NCBI GenBank assembly: GCA_028565635.1
Contig: JAOXYB010033840.1
Coordinates: 1-29,690, forward strand
DNA from: Phoronis ovalis
Taxonomy: Eukaryota; Phoronida; Phoronidae
Direction of reading: 5' to 3'
DNA length: 29,690 bases
The first letter of the stretch is position 1. Each line of letters opens with the position of its first letter. This document shows, in pieces, positions 1 through 9,300 of the stretch. The notes beneath the pieces are model-generated. The model worked only from the letters and a program-made list of their open reading frames with translations, did no database searches and was not told the DNA's origin. The position numbers and the translations under genes are program-made.

Positions 1-3000
1 TATATATAAAAACATGTTCTAACAAAAGTTTATAATAATGATAAAAAGGAACACAAAGGTTTTATAGGTCAATTTTTCATTTCAATATTTTATATGTGTT
101 AATTTGTGGAATATAGTAGCATAGCCTAACTATATATTTTTTTAAATCTAAAGAAATCAACTAACCCATATCTGTCAAGATGGCAGAATTTTTCAAGAAA
201 AATTTGGTGTTTTCAGACAATTTTCTACAAAGTAGGAGTCTCACGGGGAGGGGGGGGTTACTTGACAGGTATGTTAACCCTTAGATTTAACACCAAAACA
301 CTTTATTTTCAAATATTTATATATAATTTCATATTTTGATGTACACTCCTGGTATCAAACATTGTTGAATATTTTCATACTGTAAGAAATAACTAGTGAA
401 GGTGCTTGAATTGAATTTCTAAACTATATTAAAAGTATATCCTGTTATATTTGGGACATTTTTGTGGGCTTTCATTTTGATTTGAAATTTACAGAAGAAA
501 CTTATAGTTCCGTTCCACTACATATTTTGCTCCCTTACATATAGCGAAACCTGATTTTCTCCATACACTATTACTTTACGCTAGCACTTTATTATTTCAA
601 AAGTAATCTATTCAGGAAATTCATCCAAATATTAACACAACTGTTTTGTAATGAAAGCCAAGAGCTGTCACAGATTGTAATGCCCAAGGGACTTCACATT
701 GACATTATGAACTGTTTTACTTCAGTACATTATATTTTTTTAAAAATTAAAGGATTAACATTGTCAACCATATGTGGTTAATCTTTTACAACAACATTTT
801 TTTAAATTCAATCTGATTGTGATAATTTTGCAGATCAAAGCACATTTAAAACATTCAATCCCCTTAAATAGGTAAATCATGCTCTTATAAATATGTGATG
901 TATTGATGAATAGAGGGGATTAGTTTATAATTTTAATAATATTCACTTAAAACTGTTTATCTTAATAGAATGTGACACAAGTTCTAATGTCAAATTCACT
1001 ACAAATCTCAATATTATTATTTAATATCCAGAATTTCATTAAAATAGACCTAGAAACTTGAGCGTTTTTTCTTTATAATTTTGCCAGGTGTTTCATTTTA
1101 TTAACCTAGACTATGAAAATCATACTGAACGACTGTGTATCTTAGCAGACAATAGATACCATTTTATTGTTTCCGTCTCTTGTTTTTTATGTAGGAAATA
1201 GTGGTGGATAATCTTGTTTGAATTGTTACAAGGGGATGTGATGATAATAAATATTTTGACTATTAATACTTTTATGTACAATAGGTATTTCTGATAGATA
1301 TGGAAAATAAATGGTTTTAAGCCACAACAGCTGTTTAAAGCTTAATGTTAGGATCAACTGTTATTATCAGCTTTTATATCCTGATATATTATCAGGTAAA
1401 ATGATTCAGTAGTCTCCAATTAAGGATGCCAGGCTATCATGGCATGTTCTAATTACTGGCTTCTATATTCCTAACTTAAATAATTATTTGCTATTGAAGT
1501 TGTGTATAAGCCAGGCAACAATGCCAGTAAAGCATTATTAAACTTAGAACAATGCATTGTAACTGATGAGGAGATAATTCTAAAACTGTCTTACCTAAGA
1601 TTAAATTTCAGCAACACATAGAAACAACTTTCTTAATCTAGCTAAAAACTATAAACTTGATCTACGCTATTTACAGAATAAAATATGCTTTATTTCAATT
1701 TATACACTACCATGTGTAGTAAACGTTTGTTGAAAGGAGAATGATTTAGAGGTATATCTGATGAAGATGCTCATCATTCTACTGAGTTTTAAATCAGAAA
1801 TCATAAGCACACCAAAGGGAATAAAGTTCATAATCAAATAAATGGGCCAAATCTAACATGTACAAAATCAAAATGTTCTGGTAATTACACAGCAACTGAT
1901 CTCATGCTGTTAAAGTAACTAATATTAAGGACAGAACCTGGGTGAATGACATTTGAGAAGTTTTTCTAGATCCTTTTTGATTTAGAATCATTTAAAAATG
2001 TGGTACTAATCGGTTTTTGAGAATTACATTACCAACTTATCTGAGCTTATAGCTAACATTTTTTCTAGCTGCACCTGCTCTATCTGTGCTTAATCACAAT
2101 CCAGCAGCGTATTTGCTAAACGTGATTGATTTTTGCAGGATTAATAGAACCTCAACTCTGGCAGACTTAATATGTTTACCCAGGGTCTTCTTTACTATAG
2201 GAACCTAATCGCTGGATTAAAAATGCTATTTGCTTAATGCTGTTTCCCTGAATTAAACCTTAGTTCCTCAGAGACTTTTAATAATACATGATTAGCGCAA
2301 AGACATTATTTCTGCTCATAATCCTATTCTTTGTACTATATTTTAGCTCTCTTACTGAGTTTGATTACTTAACCCACTGAAGTATTGATTAGATATAACA
2401 CCTTGTAACGTGTGTAGTTGCCTGGTCTGTTTTATTAGAGCTTATTTTTTAACTAGCTTTTTATTAAGACAGGATGCATGGGATTAAGTTTGCTATTTCA
2501 GGTGGTGCGAAATTTCTCAAGTAAATTTTACCTAATTCTGGTTTGACATTTACAGGATTAGGAACTAGAATTTGTGGCATCATAGGAATTAAATAAATCC
2601 CATAAATTTGAATTTTCTGATAAAGAAAGGGGATTAAGTTAATTCTACTTAATCCATGTTAGCTTTCTATCTTAGGGTTAGGATGTGTCATTTATTTTAA
2701 CAGATTAGCCACAAAGCTGTGAGCAAACTTCCCATGTGATCTATTCTTTTGAAACCTTATAATAAAAATTTACACAAAATATTTAGAGAAACATTTACCA
2801 TTGCACAACATTTTTTTTTTTAGTTTCTGTTGCAAATGCACTAAATCTGTATTTATGATTCAAATGCATATTTTATGATTAGCGCGTATTCAGAAATATG
2901 TTATACACCTTTCAACACTAGTTAAACAGGTAGAAAAATAAAATTTAAAGATCAGTATTCCTATGACTTATCAGTTGAAAAAATATGCAGACAGTTATAA

Positions 3001-3325
3001 AAGCATATGGAAAGATTTCTGTGAAATGTGATACCTAATTAAACCAAGGTCACAAAAGAATAAGAAAATCAGCAGGTACTACAATTTGTTTCACAAGCAT
3101 ACCTTTATAACATGTTAACAAATACAAAAGTCCTGTTTTTTTACCAGTAATACAGACATGACATGAATCTGCATTTTCTTCGATTGCCAGCTTTCTTGTT
3201 CTCGCACTTTCCAATTATTTTTTTTTTGGTCATCCTGTCTTTCAAAATGTGGAGAACTTCGAAAAGTTAATTCAGCACCATTTATCTTTATAAAGACTGT
3301 ACAATTAAAAATTGAGAAACCTCAC
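1..3325. other. Gene-free AT-rich stretch left of the minus-strand gene
   Basis: I see no exon or RNA gene that I can support here. If the minus-strand gene continues, this is its next intron, or the remaining exons are too short or divergent to recognise. The stretch includes a G-run near 250-257, a T-rich run near 2812-2821 and the GATTA/TAATC cluster described separately. Confidence 0.6.
2091..2707. promoter_or_regulatory. Cluster of GATTA/TAATC motifs (possible K50 homeodomain sites)
   Basis: Seven copies of GGATTA or its complement TAATCC start at 2138, 2214, 2319, 2481, 2555, 2631 and 2650. Six further GATTA/TAATC cores start at 2091, 2206, 2290, 2363, 2387 and 2703. At this base composition I would expect well under one hexamer and about two or three cores in a stretch of this length. 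TAATCC is the known site of K50 (Otx/Pitx/Bicoid-class) homeodomains, so an enhancer is possible. The copies at 2481 and 2631 share GGGATTAAGTT, and 2631-2639 pairs with 2647-2655 as a perfect 9-bp inverted repeat. A decayed repeat family is therefore an equally fair reading. Confidence 0.35.
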
Positions 3326-3455
3326 CTGCTCCAACTGCAGTGCCTGACGTGGGTTTATCAGGAGGGGATCCACGAGAAGCTACAGGGGGTGGGTTCTCTC
3401 CAAGTTGTTCCTTTGGTAATAGTGTTGGTAAATCTTCCAAAGGTTTTGATGTTCC
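3326..3455 (-). CDS. Minus-strand gene, coding exon 2
   Basis: It has 130 bp, with acceptor TTTTAG and donor GTGAG on the minus strand. It encodes 43 codons plus one base, rich in Pro, Ser, Gly and Thr. Local GC is clearly above the flanks and the frame matches exon 1. Confidence 0.6.
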
Positions 3456-5596
3456 CTAAAACATGCAAAATCATATAATGATAAACAGAAGGAAAAACGA
3501 ACTATCCTAAGTCATGTTTTAGACAGATTTGGAAATCCTCGGGTGGTTTAAGCAATTTTGAAAAAGATCTTAGCTAACAGTGCATTATATATCAAGTACA
3601 ATAATAGTTACAATGTGTTCAAACACTGCATAAATCTATTCTCTTCTCAAACTCCAGTCATGAAGGGAATTATTAAGTCTTCATTTACTATTTATAATTA
3701 TGTACATAAAAAAAACTCAGATAAAGCATCAGAGCTGGCGACAATATTTTATGCAATATTGGAATATGAGCTGGCTCTTGTTAGGTACCTTGATTCATTT
3801 ATAATGTTTTTGTTTCATGATGTATAAACTGTGAGAAAACCAGTTTTAATAAATATATGATTCCTAAACATTAACAAATATGTATCAAGTATCAAATGCT
3901 GTATTGCATTTTCTAACACAGTTCAAGATTTTACATTAAACAAATTAAACACATTAGATGGAGATGAGTGGTACTATAACTTCATCTTAAAACACTGTGT
4001 TCAGATAAATTATGGCTCAGGATAAAAATCTAGCCACTTAAAAACTCTCCTAAACCTGACATAGGACTATTTGGTTTAAAAATGGATTTACATTTATCAG
4101 GGGGATTAAATATTTCTGGCATCAGCTAACAATGAATGACAATGTATTTGTATTGGCTAAGGTACATAAATAGCAAGAGTTTGTTTAACTTTTATATAAA
4201 CAGTGAAACTGGATTAAGACTGGGAATAAAACTAAGACCCTCCTGTAATTGGTATTATAGCTGTTTGGAAGCTAACAATGTTGCTAGCCCATTGGCAAAA
4301 TTATAATGTTTTTCTTAACAGTAAGACATAATTAGCTTTAGGCAGATTAAATTTAGAAGAATTGGCAACTAAAGCCTATAATTTGGTGATGTTTGGGATC
4401 ATCAGATCTGACATGCAAATCTGGGGGATACTGTGATAAACAGAACAGATGAGCCAATAATTATAGTAAATGACAGTTAAAACCTGGGTAATGAAAAGCT
4501 ATAGAAAATCCACATGAAAACTGATGGGTTGCTGGAGGAAATGAAGGCTTTCTTACAATAACCAGTATTGTTTGAACTCTTTAGGCGGCTAGGTATTAAA
4601 GGACATTAAAGATTATCCCCCAAGGTTAACACTACAGAAAGATGATGATTGATTAATATTAGTTCAAGTGTGGGAATAGCTCAGACAGTCATTCTTTTGT
4701 TCAAAACGGAACACAACTCTATTCACTTTCTAACTTTAAGATGCTTTTAAAATTTATACTCAAAACACATCAATAAAGTTGCAGTAAAAGACATACATTT
4801 CAAAACATTAATGTCTTCCTTTTATCCTTTAATGTGGCAATGGGCAAACAAATAATCATTATTAATGATAATCTTATCATCTTCAATGACCAGTAACTTT
4901 TTAACCTATGAAATCTCCTGGTGAAACAGTATGATCTTAACTAAATATAACTGTATCTTGCACAACATATGTTCCAAATGTTGTGGATTTAAATTTTAAT
5001 CTCAATGACAATATAACAATCAGATAAAGAGTAATAGCCTTAATAACAGCTGAACTGTTTTAATATTATCTTTAAAAATCAACCCTGGGTACTATCTATT
5101 ATTGTCTGGATACAAAAGTCAGAATGCTTTTATAAATTAGATACAATATAGAAAGATCTGCAGAAAAACAAAAGTTTGTATTTTATTAAAGGATCATTTT
5201 TTTAATTATATATTTCACATAAAGTGGTCATAAAAAATAAACAATCAAAAATATTTTTTACTTTTCCTAAAATTTGATAAAATATAAAAGTTCAAATACA
5301 CTAACAGTAATAATAATTAAAAATAAGTAAAATATTAGATATTTTAATACAGAAACCAGCATGGCTACACCAAAATTTAGGTCGGGCAGCTGCAAGTGTT
5401 TAGCGGCAATCTATGACACGATACACATGCGATGCGTGATACGATACAAAGCTACACTATTCTTTGCAAACAATTTTCAAACAAAAAGGCAACAGGTCGT
5501 TACCTGAGGATCACTAGAGTTGACTGCTGTTTGTGTATTGGCTGCAACCCATGCCTCCGCAAAAGTTTCCATAGCTGCATGAAAATCCATCGCCAT
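3326..5596 (-). CDS. 5' part of an unrecognised protein-coding gene, head to head with TM9SF1
   Basis: Two exons join in frame: 5596-5504 and 3455-3326, split by a 2048-bp GT-AG intron. Together they encode about 74 residues with no stop. The protein begins MAMDFHAAMETFAEAWVAAN, a short helix-prone acidic and aromatic segment. A proline- and serine-rich, probably disordered linker follows (key stretches PLEDLPTLLPKEQ and NPPPVASRGSPPDKP). The start is chosen because ATGGCG has A at -3 on the coding strand and an in-frame stop lies 24 bp upstream (5620-5618). The second exon ends in phase 1 at a good GTGAG donor, so the gene continues to the left, but I find no third exon in the window. I do not recognise the family. 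The N-terminal segment looks like a conserved interaction motif, but that is only an impression. Confidence 0.6.
3456..5503 (-). other. Intron 1 of the minus-strand gene
   Basis: This is a 2048-bp AT-rich intron. It contains a chance-looking 89-codon open frame on the plus strand (3558-3827) and two more GGATTA motifs (4103 and 4211). I see no RNA gene or recognisable transposon in it. Confidence 0.5.
5504..5596 (-). CDS. Minus-strand gene, coding exon 1
   Basis: It has 93 bp and 31 codons and ends in phase 0 at CAG followed by GTAAC. Higher GC and an uninterrupted frame beginning ATGGCGATGG set it apart from the AT-rich flanks. A second in-frame ATG follows six bases after the first. Confidence 0.6.
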
Positions 5597-6244
5597 TTGT
5601 TGAGCTGTTTTACTGTTTTAGGGTGTAACAACAATAGGATGAACCACAAGACAAAACTGGATTAGGCAGATCTCACTTCCCCAAGGAATTATCAATGCTT
5701 CTTATACTTTTCTTCTTCTATTTCTGTGACAGCGTGTCCTTTAAATACGAAGAAAGTCTTTACCTAATAATCGCCTCATGCTCGTCGATTCCATATGCTT
5801 AAATGTGACGGAAAGCCGTCAAATTCTTGAGATAAACCCTTCATCCCCGAGCTAAAGAGATTAAAGACCTAATTGCGAATAAGGGTCACAGAATTCATCC
5901 GCTATTAAAATGAACGCTGCTATTGTGAATTATTATTCTAAAAAGATCACATATTTTGAATAACAAAACAGACAACCCTTATTGAGTATGTCTGTATTAA
6001 TAACGGGGAATTTTAAGTCCAATTGTAGCCGTGAAAAGACTGTCACTTTTTGCCATTTTTATCAATGCGTAGGAATTTTTACTCTTCCAGAATTAACCTC
6101 ACAATCTCAAAGCAAGATGTTAGGTTATTATATATACGATGTACTAATAGCTATATACAATCCAAAATAATTTAGAAAAGAAGATGTTTCCTTATAACAG
6201 TACATTTTTAATAATCTGGATTTTTTGACGTTTTCACTTTAAAA

Positions 6245-6287
6245 TGCAAAAATCTCGTATAAATATTCATATACGAGACTATTTGCA
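6245..6287. repeat. Inverted repeat around a TATA-like box just before TM9SF1
   Basis: The left arm 6245-6260 (TGCAAAAATCTCGTAT) pairs with the right arm 6271-6287 with one bulge and one mismatch. The core TCTCGTATA / TATACGAGA is perfect over 9 bp. The TATA-like sequence TATAAATA (6258-6265) lies at the centre. Confidence 0.75.
6258..6265 (+). promoter_or_regulatory. TATA-like box of TM9SF1
   Basis: TATAAATA lies 32 bp upstream of the start codon. If it is used, transcription would begin almost at the ATG, giving an extremely short leader. It may instead be chance AT-rich sequence, with the true start site upstream. Confidence 0.35.
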
Positions 6288-6297
6288 AGATGGCGCT
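6286..6297 (+). promoter_or_regulatory. TISU/YY1-like initiation element at the TM9SF1 ATG
   Basis: CAAGATGGCGCT matches the TISU consensus SAASATGGCGGC at 10 of 12 positions, and AAGATGGCG is also a YY1 core. TISU is known to drive both transcription and accurate initiation on very short leaders. An in-frame stop at 6260-6262 rules out an N-terminal extension on unspliced RNA. Confidence 0.55.
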
Positions 6298-6367
6298 TGT
6301 TGCTGCTGTTGCGTTGGCAGTAATATTATCGACAAGCTTGGCTGCTAAGTATGAGCCCGGAGAAAAG
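6290..6367 (+). CDS. TM9SF1: TM9SF1 coding exon 1
   Basis: Residues 1-26: the signal peptide (hydrophobic [11 protein letters not shown] core, AA before the likely cleavage site) and the start of the mature lumenal domain. It ends in phase 0 at GTTAGT. Confidence 0.93.
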
Positions 6368-9300
6368 GTTAGTACTTCTACGCGTTTTTTATTGGTTCTT
6401 TAGTTTGTGCGCGAACAAACACAAGTTAATTTTTCCAGTTTTTCGTATCAAATTTGTCTTTTTAAGTTAGAGCGCATCAAGAAACAAGTCGACCCAGATT
6501 ATTAAAATGACATATTATTATTATTAATATTATTACTAATAGTAATACTATATATTAGTTTTAGATCTGGTCTTTCACTGTCAGATATGACATATGCACA
6601 AATTATGACAATGAGACCAAACTGAATCATTATGTTGTGATGTTTGATGGATGATATGTAATAAATGTGGTCTCCCTCAGTTTAGTGAAGCCAATCCTTC
6701 TTTAGTGATAATTCGATATCTTCATCATATAATGTATTTTCTCATCTGGAAAGCGCAGACTCATCAGTTGTTAGTTTGTCACCTACTTAAACACGATGTA
6801 AGACTACAAAATTCAAACAAAGACCTGTAAACATAATGATTATTAACTGTAGGGGGATAAAGAGTGTAAAGAATAGAAACATGCTAATGGCGACTGTAGA
6901 GGCAGAAGACCCCGACATTATTTTTCGGAACTGAATCCCATCTAGATACATCTGTCAGCAATGGTGATATCTTTAATCTTGACTATGACTTCTACAGAAA
7001 AGATCATGATGCTCATGGGGGAAGAGTGTTCCTCGCAGTGAAAATATGTTTTGTGTCATCACACCTTCCAGAGTATAACAGTAATATGGAGGCTATTTGG
7101 GTTAAGATACAGATGAAGGGTACCAAATCACTGATTGTGGATGTTTCCACAGAAAAACAGACTGCGATTTTGAACCTCTCTTACTACTGGACAACACTAT
7201 TGGTAAAATCATGAAGGACAACATATCAGCAAGAATAGTTATGGGGGGGTGATTTTAATCTATCCAGTATTGATTGGTCTAGCGACAGTGTGAATCGTTT
7301 GCCACAGCATGGCGTGGTCTAAATCAGAAATTCTTGGACATTTGTAATGACGATAGTCTTAGTCAAGTTGTTCAGATGCCCACTCGCGAGAGTAACATTC
7401 TTGATCTTATCCTGACTACCCACCCAGATTAAATATATGGTGTTAAAACTAAATCCGGCATTGCTGACCACGACCTAGTTCTCGCAAACTTCAGAATGTC
7501 TGCATGGTATCAACGAAAGAAAAAAGGCTTGTTTACGTTTACAAGAAGGCTGACTTCGACAATATAAAAGCTGAACTTTCAGAATTTTCTGCCTCTTTCC
7601 TGGCTAGTAAACCCACTGCTAACTCTGTGGAACACAACTGGATTACATTTAAACACACTATCAATGGCATGATAAATAAACATGTACCTAGGAAATCTGT
7701 ATCAGGAAGATCAAACCTACCATGGCTAACGAGAGATATTAAGCAGCTGATTAGAAAGAAGCAGCATCACTACAATAAGGCCAGACGATTTGGCAATCCA
7801 TCAGACTGGGCTTCATTTAAACACAGTAGAAAACTCACTAGAAGACTTATGACTGAGTCCCACGATCAATACATTCATGACCTCTTGGTAGACACTGATT
7901 CTGGTAAATCTGTCTTAAAGACATTTTGGACCTACATCAAGAGTTTGAAAAACGATGTCATTGGAATTCCACCACTAAGGAGAGGAGGTAAACTTGTGTC
8001 GAATGCAAAGGAGAAAGCCGAGATCTTGAATAGTCAGCACCAGTCCGTCTTCTCAAGAGATAGTAGCAATGACATGCCCAAGATGAACAGCTGGAACTCA
8101 CAATTTATGTCAAACATCAATATAACAGATAATGGCACCATGAAACTCCTGTCTGACCTGAAGATCTCAAAGACCCGGCAAGAATTCTGAAAATTGGTGC
8201 AGAGGCAATAGCCCCAGTGCTTGGAGTGATCTTTCAGCAATCTCTGAATACTGGGGATGTCCCCTAAGATTGGACCACAGCAAACATCGTGGCAATTTTT
8301 AAGAAGGGAGACAAAACAGAACCAGCTAATCACAGGCCAGGCTCACTAACTTTAATCTGCTGCAAGATAATGGAACATATTTTATTCACCAACACTATGG
8401 GTCACCTTGATCAACATAACACTTTAGTCAACACTCAACATGGTTTCCGTCACAAGCACTCCTGCGAATCACAGCTTATCATAACAACAGAGGAAACTAA
8501 CAGACTCCTTGACAAAGGCAAACAGGTAGATCTTATTATTCTGGAGTTTTTCCAAGGCCTTTGATACCGTTTCCCATAGTAGACTGCTAATGAAACTCAA
8601 AATGTATGGCTTCAGCCACTCTGTTCAGCGCTGTATCTAAAACTGGCTTACTAAGAGAACTCAAACTGTACTTGTAGATGGGGAGAAGTCATCTGAGGCT
8701 GCAGTACCTTCGGTGTGCCTCAGGGGACTACTAGCCCCCCTGCTTTTCCTGCTATATATCAATGACATAGGTGAGAATGTAAGATCGCAGACTAGACTGT
8801 TCACCGACGATAGTTTACTTTATCGTGTGGTTGATTCCATCTCTGACGCATCAACTCTCCAGGCAGATCTACAGACTATGGTAAATTGGTCAAAGAATTT
8901 GATGATGCACTTCAACCCTAAAAAATGTTTTGTTCTGCGAATAAGTAGATCCAGGTCACCTGTGTTAATGAACTACAATATCGATGGAACAACCCTTAAC
9001 GAAGTGAAGCACCAACCTTACTTAGGAGTGGAGCTGAGCCATGATATGAAGTGGAATACACATACCTCAAACATAACAGCAAAAGCTAACAAGATACTAA
9101 CTAAGCTTGATTCGTAGAAATCTGTATATGTGCAATAAAACAACTAAGCAGTCAGCATATTTTACTCTGGTAAGACCCCATCTTGAGTATGCTAGCACCA
9201 TATGGGATCCTTATTTATACCCAACATAACATCAATAGCATTGAAATGATTCAGCGTAGAGCTGCCCGCTTTGTTCAGTCTGATTATAGTAGACAAAGTA

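Larger units (their letters stand above)
5597..6289. promoter_or_regulatory. Divergent promoter region between the minus-strand gene and TM9SF1
   Basis: Only 693 bp separate the two outward-facing start codons, so both promoters must lie here unless a 5' UTR is spliced. CpG is locally less depleted than in the flanks (5740-5900). A short palindrome TGACGG-aaag-CCGTC(A) sits at 5806-5821, and a TGACGT half CRE-like site at 6226-6231. A 62-codon open frame at 5982-6170 has no supporting feature. Confidence 0.6.

Noticed and set aside
3558-3827. 89-codon plus-strand open frame in the intron of the minus-strand gene
   Set aside because: It has low-complexity AT-driven composition and no recognisable motif, promoter or splice context, and it lies opposite a supported intron. 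Chance is sufficient.
5432-5665. 77-codon plus-strand open frame
   Set aside because: It is the antisense shadow of minus-strand coding exon 1, whose frame is better supported by its start context, donor and joining to exon 2.
5982-6170. 62-codon open frame just upstream of TM9SF1
   Set aside because: It ends 120 bp before the TM9SF1 ATG in the likely promoter, with no family similarity. At most it would be an upstream frame if the leader is long.
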